Shown: positions 44,404 through 53,750 of the stretch, one piece after another
How the letters are laid out: every line of letters starts with the position of its first letter
How positions within the stretch are numbered: the stretch's first letter is position 1
Source of the DNA: Hahella ganghwensis DSM 17046
GTDB taxonomy: Bacteria > Pseudomonadota > Gammaproteobacteria > Pseudomonadales > Oleiphilaceae
Length of the DNA: 64,000 bases
Assembly: GCF_000376785.1 (NCBI RefSeq)
Contig: NZ_AQXX01000143.1
Location: forward strand, 1 to 64,000
Direction of reading: 5' to 3'
Made by a program: the position numbers and the translations under genes
The notes under the pieces: model-generated
Databases searched by the model: none
The model's input: the letters and a program-made list of their open reading frames with translations, nothing else
What the model was told of the DNA's origin: nothing

Positions 44404-44514
44404 TCAGTTGGCGAAGTACATCGAATCGAAGTACTCGCGCATTTCCTTCATGAATGTGACTTCATAGGGATGTGTAATGGTGAATAATAAGCTTTCTTGA
44501 TCGGCGGGTTTCAT
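44404..44514 (-). CDS. 36-residue small ORF with PqqA-like features
   Basis: The ORF runs from an ATG at 44514, preceded by AAGGAA at six bases, to TGA at 44404-44406; an in-frame stop lies upstream, so it is self-contained. The peptide begins MKPAD, contains YEVTF and Glu24-x3-Tyr28 (EMREY), and ends SMYFAN. PqqA, the precursor of PQQ, also begins with a KPA-type stretch, carries the Glu-x3-Tyr pair that is cross-linked, and ends in MYFAN plus an Arg. The resemblance is short and no pqq genes lie in this window, so identity is open. It might be an orphan PqqA-like precursor, an unrelated small protein or chance. Confidence 0.4.
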   Translation of the reverse strand: MKPADQESLLFTITHPYEVTFMKEMREYFDSMYFAN

Positions 44515-44610
44515 GGCAAATTCCTTCTTAAAGTTTCAATTAAGTTAATAAACTTGACTGTAGAGCCAGCAGTTATAATTTCCGTGGTTCAACCCATTGA
44601 CCAGTTTCAG

Positions 44611-44706
44611 TCAAGGTTGGGCTGAACCCGACGATTGATTATTTTTTATCCTTGTCGGCTCGCCGCATAATGTAACACGGCGATGGTCCTTTGATAAGTC
44701 ATCCAT
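44611..44706 (-). CDS. Very short ORF overlapping the upstream small ORF (doubtful)
   Basis: A 31-codon ORF starts with ATG at 44706 inside the end of the 51-residue ORF below, with AAGGAG 13 bases upstream, and ends at 44611. The product (MDDLSKDHRRVTLCG at the start) is unrecognised. It may be real, or the result of a frameshift in a decayed gene that spans 44611-44854. Confidence 0.2.
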   Translation of the reverse strand: MDDLSKDHRRVTLCGEPTRIKNNQSSGSAQP

Positions 44707-44854
44707 GACAATTTCGACGCTCCTTCATACCCTCACTTTCCAAGGCCTGAGAATACTCTTCGGAAATGACAAACTGATTACTCAGATAGTTAGCATAAGC
44801 TGTGCCAGCACAGTGAGTTTTGATCAGAAACTGTGAAAAACTTAGGCCATTCAA
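44699..44854 (-). CDS. Possible 51-residue protein or gene remnant
   Basis: From a TTG at 44854 the frame is open to TGA at 44699-44701. The peptide looks like real protein (FLIKTHCAGTAYANYLSNQF, then a Glu-rich helix) rather than noise, but no ATG or strong Shine-Dalgarno supports the start, and an in-frame stop occurs eight codons upstream of the window of similarity. I do not recognise it. A pseudogene fragment is as likely as a small gene. Confidence 0.3.
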   Translation of the reverse strand: MNGLSFSQFLIKTHCAGTAYANYLSNQFVISEEYSQALESEGMKERRNCHG

Positions 44855-45016
44855 TACACTGGCTTCTCATGGGAAAAGTCGTGAGAGTCTGGTTCTTTTT
44901 GGTTTTACAGATTGAAGCGTTTGATCTGCACTAATTGAGAGCTAAATAAGCCTTGATGGGCAAATAGTGTGCATCCATCATCAGAAAAAATGGATTGCTA
45001 CTGATCTGAGGCCATT

Positions 45017-45862
45017 TCATTCTGAGGAGTAATAAGCGATTTCCAGTTGTTGTCCTGACCAGGCAAATAGAGCATCGCTTTCATCCAATGCCAGGGCTGA
45101 GAGCAATGATTCAGTGGTGGGAGAGATGTGTGGGCGGTCTCCATAGGTCATTGTAATCTGAGGGCGGAGATGTAATCTGGGGCGGCCAGTAACTTTGGCA
45201 TGAACTGACGTGATTTCATCTGTCTCCTGCCAGAGTCTGGAATGGTTCAGCGCTGGTGTTGGAATGCCTGGACCAAGGTTGCCGGTCAGTGAGAATAACG
45301 TGCTGCCCTGATTTTGAATCTGGCAAAACAGAGTGTCATCGTCATTGACGATTCTGACCAATGAGTCTTTATCTGAGGTGGGGCCAAGATTGGCCGTTGA
45401 GTTCAAGGCTGGGCTCGGACTGCCTGTGTCCGTGTGAAACCATCGGGCTAAATGAAAAAAGTTGACCCCCTGACGATGCCAGGGATTGAGCCAGGCACTC
45501 CAATGTGTAAGTGGGGAAGCTCCTGCTTCGATGACCGGGAGTGCAATACAGCACTCATTGCCTGAGGATGTGTTGTCAGTGCCTATGCCAGTGGCGCTTT
45601 CGTACCGGTACAGGGCAAAGACGATCAACGTCTGTTCCAGAAGTTGAAATGTCGGCGTTAGCCTTCCTCTTCCAATTAGTCGGTTGCGTCCATCCAATGG
45701 TCTGATTACATGTGAATCCAGTTCATTGAGGAGTCGTGATACTTCTGCCACAGGGGCTTTAAAGAACAAAGCCTGAAAATGACGGCAACGGGTGTTCATT
45801 AGAAGGTTATCTGAGTTCATATCGACTATCGGCGGGTAATTCGGATGGAGAGGCGTCATCAT
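45017..45862 (-). CDS. Hypothetical protein divergent from Anbu
   Basis: The 281-residue protein is not recognised. It lacks a signal peptide and membrane segments. Visible stretches include FQALFFKAPVAEVSRLLNEL, a linker with IRPLDGRNRLIGRGRLTP, LIVFALYRYES and HWSAWLNPWHRQGVNFFHLARW. The C-terminal half carries strands such as LFCQIQNQGSTLFSLTGN. It is divergent from the Anbu gene across about 180 bases and may share its promoter region, so a link to the peptide-ligase cluster is possible but not shown. The start has only a weak Shine-Dalgarno. Confidence 0.7.
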   Translation of the reverse strand: MMTPLHPNYPPIVDMNSDNLLMNTRCRHFQALFFKAPVAEVSRLLNELDSHVIRPLDGRNRLIGRGRLTPTFQLLEQTLIVFALYRYESATGIGTDNTSSGNECCIALPVIEAGASPLTHWSAWLNPWHRQGVNFFHLARWFHTDTGSPSPALNSTANLGPTSDKDSLVRIVNDDDTLFCQIQNQGSTLFSLTGNLGPGIPTPALNHSRLWQETDEITSVHAKVTGRPRLHLRPQITMTYGDRPHISPTTESLLSALALDESDALFAWSGQQLEIAYYSSE

Positions 45863-46043
45863 AAACTTCGTAAAATCCGCGGCAAAGTAGGCACAATTAT
45901 TTTTATGAGAGGATATTGCATGTCACCTCATCCGAGTTCATAGTTATCGCGTCTGAATGTCGCCTCGGCACATCTGGTATCTCGAGGATACCCCGGGAGA
46001 GGCCAGATAAATGCGTTTGGGCACTTTTTAGTAGAGCACTCAT

Positions 46044-46778
46044 ATGACCTATTGTCTTGCCGTTGCCGTCGATTCAGGTTTGATCTTTGCGTCTGATTCC
46101 CGGACCAATGCGGGTGTTGATAACGTCAATACCTATCCCAAAATGTTCACATTCTCGGTACCAGACAAGGCTTTTCTGGTATTGCTCACCTCCGGAAACC
46201 TGGCAACAACCCAGGCGATTGTCCGCCGTCTTCAGGATGACCTGGAATCGGAAGAACCCAGAGGGTTTGCCGCCTGCAATGACATGAATGCGGCAGCGCG
46301 TTATGTGGGGGCCGTTGGTGTTGAGCTGAAAAACTATTATGAGAAAGACCTCAAGCAGGGAGCGAATTTTGACAGTACGTTGATCCTTGGCGGTCAATAC
46401 AAGGAGCGTCCCCATGAGATTTTCATGGTGTATCCGGAAGGCAATTTCATTCAGAGTTCACCCTACTCACCATTCCTTCAGATTGGCGAGACCAAATATG
46501 GAAAACCAATTCTGGACAGAGTCATTCGCCACAACACGACTTTAGAGGCTGCAGCCCGCTGTGCATTGGTGTCATTGGACTCCACCATGCGTTCAAACTT
46601 GTCAGTTGCCCCTCCCTTTGATTTACTGATGTATAAGAGCGGTAGGTTTGAGGCGGATCATGAAATGCATCTGAAACTCAATTCACCCTATTATGCGTCC
46701 TTAAGGAAAAAATGGGGGGAGGGAATGATGGATCTATTCAACGGTTTGCCACTGTTTGATTGGGAAAAGGAAAGCTGA
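46044..46778 (+). CDS. Proteasome-like peptidase Anbu
   Basis: The 244-residue protein has the proteasome beta-subunit (Ntn-hydrolase) fold of the Anbu family. It begins MTYCLAVAVDSGLIFASDSRTNAG, so removal of Met would expose Thr as candidate nucleophile; ASDSRTNAG with its Asp matches the family. Later segments GAVGVELKNYYEKDL, LGGQYKERPHEIFMVYPEGNFI and QIGETKYGKPILDRVI are also typical. Anbu forms open helical assemblies in known structures; its substrate is uncertain. It is followed after 265 bases by the transglutaminase and ATP-grasp genes with which Anbu is usually associated. Confidence 0.9.
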   Translation: MTYCLAVAVDSGLIFASDSRTNAGVDNVNTYPKMFTFSVPDKAFLVLLTSGNLATTQAIVRRLQDDLESEEPRGFAACNDMNAAARYVGAVGVELKNYYEKDLKQGANFDSTLILGGQYKERPHEIFMVYPEGNFIQSSPYSPFLQIGETKYGKPILDRVIRHNTTLEAAARCALVSLDSTMRSNLSVAPPFDLLMYKSGRFEADHEMHLKLNSPYYASLRKKWGEGMMDLFNGLPLFDWEKES

Positions 46779-47043
46779 AAGGGTCTGATCGGGCTTTTTG
46801 GCATCTTATTTGTTAGCAGAACTACACAATCAGCGCAGCCAGACTCGGACACTTTTTCTGAGATGCTGTCCAAGTCCAGTTGTGCATATAACAAATTCAG
46901 GGACTGTTGATGTGCCGTTAGGCTCTTATTTGATTTCAATAATCCAATAAAGAGTTTGGTGGCGATTGCTGTCCCGCCAAGGTATCGCAGAGCTTAAGAG
47001 TCTGTCGATATAGAATTCCTTCAGGGGCATCAAGGAGAGTTGG

Positions 47044-50000
47044 ATGAGTATTGTTGTAGGCCTTCGTCACCGTACAACCTACAAGTTTGATCGATTGGTT
47101 AACCTATCGCCGCATACCATACGACTGCGGCCGGCCCCTCACAGTCGCACTCCCATCATCAGCTACAGTCTGAATATCAAGCCGGAACCACATTTCATCA
47201 ACTGGCTGCAGGATCCATTCTCCAATTATGTTGCCCGATTGGTCTTTCCGGAAAAAACGGCAGAATTGGAGGTGGATGTGGATCTGGTCGCGGATTTGAC
47301 CGCCTATAATCCATTTGATTTTTTCGTCGAAGAATACGCCGAGTTCTTTCCGTTCAAATATGCGGAAGCGCTTAGTTTTCAACTGGCACCTTTTCGCGAA
47401 ACCAAGACATTCGGTCCTAAATTTGAAAAGTACCTGAAGGAATTCTCCCGGGAAAAACTGCCAATTGTTGATTTTCTGGTGGCTATCAACCAGAAAATCA
47501 ACAATGACATCAAATACAACATCCGCTTGGAACCTGGGGTCCAAACGCCTGAAGAAACCTTGGATATCGGATGGGGATCATGCCGGGACACATCCTGGCT
47601 GATGGTTCAGGTGTTAAGGCATATGGGGTTGGCGGCGCGTTTTGTGTCGGGATACCTGGTTCAATTGGCGTCAGATCAGAAGTCGCTGGATGGGCCGAGC
47701 GGTCCTGAGAATGATTTCACGGATCTTCATGCCTGGTGTGAAGTCTATGTGCCTGGGGCTGGTTGGCTCGGGCTTGATCCTACCTCCGGATTATTTGCTG
47801 CCGAGGGGCATATTCCTCTGAGTTGTACGCCGGAACCCACAGACGCCGCTCCGATTGTTGGGGCGGTAGATCCGTGCGAAGTGGAGTTCATCTACAGCAA
47901 TGAAGTCATTCGGCTCAAGGAGGATCCTCGTGTCACCAAACCGTTTACGGAGCATGAATGGGAAGATATCGATGCTCTGGGGCAGTATGTGGATGAGATC
48001 CTGTTGCAGAATGACGTCCGTCTCACCATGGGGGGAGAACCGACCTTTGTTTCGATTGATGATATGGAGTCGGCCCAGTGGAACACGGATGCCGACGGAG
48101 CCCATAAGCGTAAGCTGTCGTTTGAGTTGGCTCAAAGGCTGAAAAAGCGCTATGCCAGCAACGGTTTCCTGCACTTCGGTCAGGGCAAGTGGTATCCCGG
48201 CGAAGAGTTGCCGAGATGGCAATATGCGTTGTATTGGCGAAAAGACGGCCAGCCATTATGGCAAGGGCCGGACGATATTCTCGATCATAACGCGAAACCG
48301 GAGGACGCAAGGGCACTAATGGCGGCTTTCTGTAAGCAGATGGGGTTATCGGACAAAGCCATCCTGCCCTGTTATGAGGACCCGTTTTATGCTCTTTGGC
48401 AAAATGGTCACCTGCCAGTCGATGATAATCTGGATATGGATAACGAGAGTCTGGCAAAACGGACCCTCGCGCAGGTGCTGAAACAGGGACTCAATAACAC
48501 GGCCGGATACTGCCTGCCGGTAGGGTTGAATCAGGTCACACAGACTTGGCAGACCTGCCTATGGAAGTTTCGCCAAGGTGCGCTATATCTCATCGGTGGC
48601 AACTCTCCGATTGGGCTTCGGCTGCCACTGGATAGTCTGTCCGAACAGCAATTGAGTGATGAATTTGAGCGACATGAGCGGGACCCTTTTGCCCCGCTGC
48701 CTCAGGAATTGCAGCCCATTCATAAATCGGAATCCCGCCCTTTGGCGACTATGGCAATTCACACGGGTATCTGTACGGAGGTGAGGGACGGCTATCTATA
48801 CGTGTTTATGCCACCCGTCAGCACATTGGAAGAATATGTCACTCTGTTGGATGCCATTTCGGCTTCAGCTCAGGAAATTGATCGGCCTGTCCGTATCGAG
48901 GGGTATCCTCCTCCTCACGATCCCAGATTGGTAAAAGCGGTGGTGGCGCCTGATCCTGGTGTGATCGAAGTCAACGTTCAGCCTGCAGAGAATTGGAATG
49001 AGCTGAAGAATATTGTGACTGATTTGTATGACGATGCCCGTCATACCCGGCTGGGAACTGAGAAGTTTATGATAGATGGCCGGCATACGGGAACCGGTGG
49101 AGGAAATCATGTCACTCTGGGTGGTGCCACGCCAGCGGACAGTCCGCTTCTGCGGCGTCCGGGATTGTTGCGCAGTCTGATCACATTCTGGCAACACCAT
49201 CCCAGCCTTTCCTATATGTTCAGTGGCACCTTCATTGGTCCCACCAGTCAGGCGCCGAGAATCGATGAGGCTCGGGTTGAACGACTTTACGAAATGGAAA
49301 TTGCCTTTGCTCAAATGCCAGAAGGAGATGTTTCGCAACCCTGGCTGGTTGATCGCCTGTTACGGCACCTGTTGACAGACCTGACCGGCAATACTCACCG
49401 CAGCGAGTTTTGCATCGACAAGTTATATTCGCCGGATTCAAGTACCGGGCGACTGGGAATACTGGAGTTTCGCGCATTTGAAATGCCACCTCACGCCCGT
49501 ATGAGTCTGGTGCAGATGTTATTGTTGCGGGCGTTTGTCGCATTATTCTGGGATAAGCCGTACTCGCGAAAATTGGCGAATTGGGGGACGGCCCTACATG
49601 ACAGGTTTATGTTGCCGCATTTCCTGTGGGAGGATTTCAAGGATGTTATCCGGTTTCTCAACGAGAATGGATTCCCATTCAAAGAACACTGGTTCGAGGC
49701 ATTTCTGGAATTCCGTTGTCCTCGTATCGGGCGCATGGAGCTTGGTGGTATGCAATTGGAAATGCATCACGCCTTGGAGCCTTGGTTTGTGTTGGGGGAG
49801 GAAGCTGCCGGCGGTGGTACCGCACGTTATGTGGACTCAAGTATGGAAAGGCTTCAGGTGAAGCTTCGGATAGCCACTCCGGAGCGCTATACACTGACTT
49901 GCAATGGCCGCAGAATTCCGCTGGTGCCTACGGAAGAAGAAGGTTGTTATGTCGCCGGTGTCCGATATCGGGCCTGGCAACCCTGGTCAGCATTACATCC

Positions 50001-50322
50001 GACAATCGGGGTTCACTCGCCTCTCGTATTTGACCTTTTTGACATCTGGAATGGACGCAGTCTTGGTGGCTGCACCTATCATGTTGTCCACCCTGGCGGA
50101 CGCAGCTATGAACAATTCCCGGTCAATGCCCTGGAAGCGGAGGCGCGCAGGATCAATCGATTTGAAAACATTGGACATCAACATGGAACCCGGATTGCCC
50201 AACCTATTGTTGAGGGAGGAGGGCGATTCTACCGAAGCCCTGAGCCCAGAAAAGGGGCGGTTCCCCCGCCAACGCCGGTTAATCCGAGCTATCCAACCAC
50301 GCTGGATCTACGCTACGATTAG
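47044..50322 (+). CDS. Transglutaminase-like protease fused to a DUF2126 amidoligase-like domain
   Basis: In this 1092-residue cytosolic protein, residues 1-290 form a transglutaminase-like domain with triad Cys180 (GWGSCRDTSW), His229 (DLHAWCEVY) and Asp245 (GLDPTSG). From about residue 330 the large DUF2126 domain follows, with LTMGGEPTFVSIDD, KWYPGEELPRW, HTGTGGGNHVTLGGATP and ILEFRAFEMPPHARMSL. DUF2126 was proposed, on fold comparison, to be a COOH-NH2 ligase of the glutamine-synthetase-like superfamily. The protein could both make and break isopeptide bonds. It is first in a tight run of five genes; 25 bases separate it from the next. Confidence 0.88.
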   Translation: MSIVVGLRHRTTYKFDRLVNLSPHTIRLRPAPHSRTPIISYSLNIKPEPHFINWLQDPFSNYVARLVFPEKTAELEVDVDLVADLTAYNPFDFFVEEYAEFFPFKYAEALSFQLAPFRETKTFGPKFEKYLKEFSREKLPIVDFLVAINQKINNDIKYNIRLEPGVQTPEETLDIGWGSCRDTSWLMVQVLRHMGLAARFVSGYLVQLASDQKSLDGPSGPENDFTDLHAWCEVYVPGAGWLGLDPTSGLFAAEGHIPLSCTPEPTDAAPIVGAVDPCEVEFIYSNEVIRLKEDPRVTKPFTEHEWEDIDALGQYVDEILLQNDVRLTMGGEPTFVSIDDMESAQWNTDADGAHKRKLSFELAQRLKKRYASNGFLHFGQGKWYPGEELPRWQYALYWRKDGQPLWQGPDDILDHNAKPEDARALMAAFCKQMGLSDKAILPCYEDPFYALWQNGHLPVDDNLDMDNESLAKRTLAQVLKQGLNNTAGYCLPVGLNQVTQTWQTCLWKFRQGALYLIGGNSPIGLRLPLDSLSEQQLSDEFERHERDPFAPLPQELQPIHKSESRPLATMAIHTGICTEVRDGYLYVFMPPVSTLEEYVTLLDAISASAQEIDRPVRIEGYPPPHDPRLVKAVVAPDPGVIEVNVQPAENWNELKNIVTDLYDDARHTRLGTEKFMIDGRHTGTGGGNHVTLGGATPADSPLLRRPGLLRSLITFWQHHPSLSYMFSGTFIGPTSQAPRIDEARVERLYEMEIAFAQMPEGDVSQPWLVDRLLRHLLTDLTGNTHRSEFCIDKLYSPDSSTGRLGILEFRAFEMPPHARMSLVQMLLLRAFVALFWDKPYSRKLANWGTALHDRFMLPHFLWEDFKDVIRFLNENGFPFKEHWFEAFLEFRCPRIGRMELGGMQLEMHHALEPWFVLGEEAAGGGTARYVDSSMERLQVKLRIATPERYTLTCNGRRIPLVPTEEEGCYVAGVRYRAWQPWSALHPTIGVHSPLVFDLFDIWNGRSLGGCTYHVVHPGGRSYEQFPVNALEAEARRINRFENIGHQHGTRIAQPIVEGGGRFYRSPEPRKGAVPPPTPVNPSYPTTLDLRYD

Positions 50323-50347
50323 ATGAAACGCCAACAGACCTCGGATA

Positions 50348-52855
50348 ATGCCTGATACTACACCACTGACTGTGCCTTCTCAGACCGGTCTTGATCTGAA
50401 CGATGTTCCGTACTCGCCATTGGCAACCGCCTATGACGAGATGATGGATGCTCAGGGCAAAGTGCGCCCTCATTGGCAGGCCTTTGCCAAATATTTTACC
50501 GGAGTATCGAGGAATGACCTCGACAATCTGAACAAGGATAGCCAGCGTCGCCTGAAAGAGCAGGGGGTGAATTATAACGTCTACAACGATCCGGAGGGGA
50601 TGCGACGTCCCTGGTTGCTGGATCCGCTGCCGATGGTTTTTTCCGAGGAGGACTGGGCGCCACTTGAAGAAGGTTTGCAGCAAAGAGCCCGACTTTTCTC
50701 GGCGTTATTAAGAGATATCATGGGTAATCAGACCTGCCTTAAGAAGGGGCTGTTACCCCCGGAAATCGTATTCCAACATCCTGGATATCTGCGCTCTATG
50801 GTTGGCGGTGTGCCTTCGCCGCTGACACTATATGCCGCTGACCTGGCTCGTGGACCGGATGGTACCTGGTGGGTCTTGAGCGATCGTACCCAGGGGCCTT
50901 CCGGTGCAGGATACGTCCTTGAAGCCCGCATGGTCACCAAGCGGGTTCTGGGACAAGGGGCGGTAGACTATTCTATCGCTCCACTGGCACAGTATTTTTA
51001 TCACCTGAAGCGCCACGTTGCGGCGTTGGCACCGGATAATCAAAGTGATCCGACCATCGTTCTGCTGTCTTCAGGCATTGGTAATGAAGTGTATTTCGAG
51101 CACGCCTATCTGGTGGCGCAGTTGGGGATTACCCTGGTCGAAGGGGATGACCTCACAGTCAGGCAGGGTAAGGTCTATCTGAAGACTGTCGATGATCTGA
51201 AACAGGTGGATGTGATTATCCGGCGGGTGGATGATGTCTACAGTGATCCTCTGAATTTTCGTGGTGATTCAATGCTGGGGGTTCCGGGACTGGCTCAGGC
51301 CCAAGCATTAGGCCGGGTGGGAATGGCCAATCCTTTGGGCAGCGGTATGCTGGAGTCTCCTGCCATACTGCCATTTTTACCGGGGCTATCACGGCACTTT
51401 CTCAGTGAAGAGTTAAAGCTGCCGGAAGTGGCAACCTGGTGGTGCGGCCAGGAAAAAGAGCGTAAGCATGTGATCAGCAAAATTGATTCTCTGGTCATCA
51501 AACGGGTGGATCGTGCGACCGGTGTGGTTTACGGAAACAAACTGACGAAAGCCCAAAAGACAGACTTGATCAATCGGATCAAAGCCGAACCCTGGTTATA
51601 TGTCGGACAGCAGTTGCTGAGCTTTTCTACAGTGCCAACGCTCGCTGATTCTGCTCTCCATCCCCGTCACCTGGTGTTGCGAACTTTTGCTGCCGGTGAC
51701 GGTGAACAGTATGACGTGATGCCGGGTGGGCTGACCCGTGTGTCGCCGGATGCCAATAGCTTTGTGGTATCCAGCCAAATGGGAGGGTTGAGCAAGGACA
51801 CCTGGCTGATCAAGGGCGGCGGATCGATGCGGGATGTTCTACGGCTGAACCCAGCCAAGCAACGCCGCACTGCCTCGGCCATTCTCACCAGTCGTGCCGC
51901 TGAAAATTTATTCTGGCTGGCCCGCTATATGGAGCGCGGTGAGTCATTGTTGCGATTGATTCGAGCCTACCTGAGGCAGTTGGAAAACTATTTTGATTAT
52001 GGCGATGATACCGATGCTCAGGTGTTGATTAACCTCAAACCTTTGATCGAACTCTATTGTAAGGTGGAAGGTAAACAGCAACGATTACCCCGGTTGGATG
52101 TCCTGCAAGGCTTTATTCTGGATAGCCGGCATACTGGCAGTGTCGCCTACAATTTACGGGCTGCCATTCGTACTGCCTATACACTTCGGGATCTGTGGTC
52201 AGGGGATTGCTGGCGAGCGATTGAAGAGCTGGAAGAACTACTGGATTACACCGAAAAGAATCAAAAGGGCGTGGCGTTGGATCAATTTATTCAGCCATTC
52301 CTGACCGGACTGTTAGCCTTCTGGGGAGCCAGCCAGGAAAGCCTGGCGTTGGACCAGGGCGGACTGTGGCTGCAGTTGGGGAAGCGTCTGGAACGTTCCC
52401 AGAATACAGTTAACAGTGTGTTGCGGTTGTGCCATGTATTTTCTGAAGAAAACGAGGCTGGTTTGCGGCACGTGTTGCTGGAGTCCAATGATTGTCTTAA
52501 CAGTCACCGCAGACGTTTCGGGACTGACCTGACCTATTACACCACCTGGCAGCATCTGCTGCTTGAGCCAACTAATCCAAGATCACTTGTGAGCACTGTC
52601 AGCGCCATGGAGCCTTTGTTGGGGTATCTTAACCCTAACCCCCATCGGGGCCTGATGCCGTTGGAAAAGCGGGTACTGTCCGGACTCACTCCTTTGCGGC
52701 TGGCAGATGCCAGCGAATGGCACAATACTGAATTGACCAAGACAGAATTGGCCGAATTCCTGAATGAACAGATGGCCACCTTTAGCCAGTTTGGACTCGA
52801 CATTGAACACCAATACTTCAAACACGCCCAGCCCATTACCCGATTCATGCGCTGA
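50348..52855 (+). CDS. Circularly permuted ATP-grasp fused to alpha-E domain
   Basis: The 835-residue protein joins two modules that are separate genes further along this cluster. Residues 1 to about 490 are a circularly permuted type 2 ATP-grasp: DLARGPDGTWWVLSDRTQGPSGAGY, LLSSGIGNEVYFEHAYLVAQLG, VIIRRVDDVYSDP, LGVPGL and the later LVIKRVDRATG and QMGGLSKDTWL. From about 515 an alpha-E domain follows (SRAAENLFWLARYMERGESL to the end). ATP-grasp proteins activate carboxylates as acyl phosphates for peptide-type bonds; the alpha-E part is an all-helical partner. The start lies 25 bases after the DUF2126 gene. Confidence 0.88.
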   Translation: MPDTTPLTVPSQTGLDLNDVPYSPLATAYDEMMDAQGKVRPHWQAFAKYFTGVSRNDLDNLNKDSQRRLKEQGVNYNVYNDPEGMRRPWLLDPLPMVFSEEDWAPLEEGLQQRARLFSALLRDIMGNQTCLKKGLLPPEIVFQHPGYLRSMVGGVPSPLTLYAADLARGPDGTWWVLSDRTQGPSGAGYVLEARMVTKRVLGQGAVDYSIAPLAQYFYHLKRHVAALAPDNQSDPTIVLLSSGIGNEVYFEHAYLVAQLGITLVEGDDLTVRQGKVYLKTVDDLKQVDVIIRRVDDVYSDPLNFRGDSMLGVPGLAQAQALGRVGMANPLGSGMLESPAILPFLPGLSRHFLSEELKLPEVATWWCGQEKERKHVISKIDSLVIKRVDRATGVVYGNKLTKAQKTDLINRIKAEPWLYVGQQLLSFSTVPTLADSALHPRHLVLRTFAAGDGEQYDVMPGGLTRVSPDANSFVVSSQMGGLSKDTWLIKGGGSMRDVLRLNPAKQRRTASAILTSRAAENLFWLARYMERGESLLRLIRAYLRQLENYFDYGDDTDAQVLINLKPLIELYCKVEGKQQRLPRLDVLQGFILDSRHTGSVAYNLRAAIRTAYTLRDLWSGDCWRAIEELEELLDYTEKNQKGVALDQFIQPFLTGLLAFWGASQESLALDQGGLWLQLGKRLERSQNTVNSVLRLCHVFSEENEAGLRHVLLESNDCLNSHRRRFGTDLTYYTTWQHLLLEPTNPRSLVSTVSAMEPLLGYLNPNPHRGLMPLEKRVLSGLTPLRLADASEWHNTELTKTELAEFLNEQMATFSQFGLDIEHQYFKHAQPITRFMR

Positions 52856-52871
52856 GGTTTCCTATATCCGG

Positions 52872-53750
52872 GTGCGACACGAGACCCTGTATCGCTATCC
52901 GGGGCTCGCATCGCTGGCTTACAACAAAGCCTGGCTGGCGCCGCTGGTGCGTCTTGAACAGCAGGTGTTGGAGCACAGAGTCCGCATTGACCCCAAACCT
53001 CGTTTTCAGCACGTTCAAACCGATAGCTTTGGCAACCGGGTCCACTATTTTGAAGTTCACAAACCCCATCAACAGCTAAAGGTTACCAGCGAAGCGGTGG
53101 TGGGTCGTTGCCCCAAACCCCTCAATGATGCCTGCCAGTTTCCCTGGGAGCAGATCACCTACCATTCCTTGCAGGCTCGTCAAAAGATGGAACTGTGCTC
53201 TTTTGCCTATCCAAGCCCCATGGCGCCATATCATGAGGAGGCCAAAGACTACGCCCAGAGTTGTTTCAGTCCGGCGCGACCGGTTGCGGAATCTCTGCTG
53301 GATTTTGCCGGGCGAATCTATCGTGATTTCAGTTATGAATCAGGTGCAACCCAGGTGGATACGACACTGGGTGAGTTTCTGGATATTCGTAAAGGCGTCT
53401 GTCAGGACTTTGCTCATCTGGCCGTTTCTGGGTTGCGGAGCCTTGGGCTGGTGGCTGCTTACGTCAGTGGGTATGTCATGACCTATCCTCCTGAAGGCGA
53501 GGAAAAACGCCAGGGGGCTGACGCCTCCCATGCATGGGTGGCGCTCTATGTGCCAGACTACGGGTGGTTACATGTCGACCCGACGAACAACATGTGGGTA
53601 AGTGATGAACATGTGATCGTGGCCATCGGTCGTGATTACAGTGACGTACCTCCCTTGAAGGGGGTCTGCTACGGAGCTGGCCAACAACAGCCGGAAGTAG
53701 CCGTAACTTTGGAGCGAATCAGCCGTGAGGAGCTATCCTATGGGCATTAA
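52872..53750 (+). CDS. Transglutaminase-like cysteine protease family protein
   Basis: This is a bacterial transglutaminase-like protein of about 292 residues with N-terminal beta-rich region and triad Cys177 (GVCQDFAHL), His220 (DASHAWVALY) and Asp236 (HVDPTNN), numbered from the GTG at 52872. The start is uncertain. Family members usually begin about four residues before the RHETLYRY strand, but no ATG is available there. GTG at 52872 has GAGG 14 bases upstream; the next choices, TTG or ATG inside the previous gene (down to 52764), would add low-similarity sequence. The stop overlaps the ATP-grasp gene start by 11 bases. Confidence 0.85.
   Translation: MRHETLYRYPGLASLAYNKAWLAPLVRLEQQVLEHRVRIDPKPRFQHVQTDSFGNRVHYFEVHKPHQQLKVTSEAVVGRCPKPLNDACQFPWEQITYHSLQARQKMELCSFAYPSPMAPYHEEAKDYAQSCFSPARPVAESLLDFAGRIYRDFSYESGATQVDTTLGEFLDIRKGVCQDFAHLAVSGLRSLGLVAAYVSGYVMTYPPEGEEKRQGADASHAWVALYVPDYGWLHVDPTNNMWVSDEHVIVAIGRDYSDVPPLKGVCYGAGQQQPEVAVTLERISREELSYGH

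Noticed and set aside
46691-46939. 82-codon minus-strand ORF overlapping the 3' end of the Anbu gene
   Set aside because: Starts with TTG, has no ribosome site, and ends inside a well-conserved gene.
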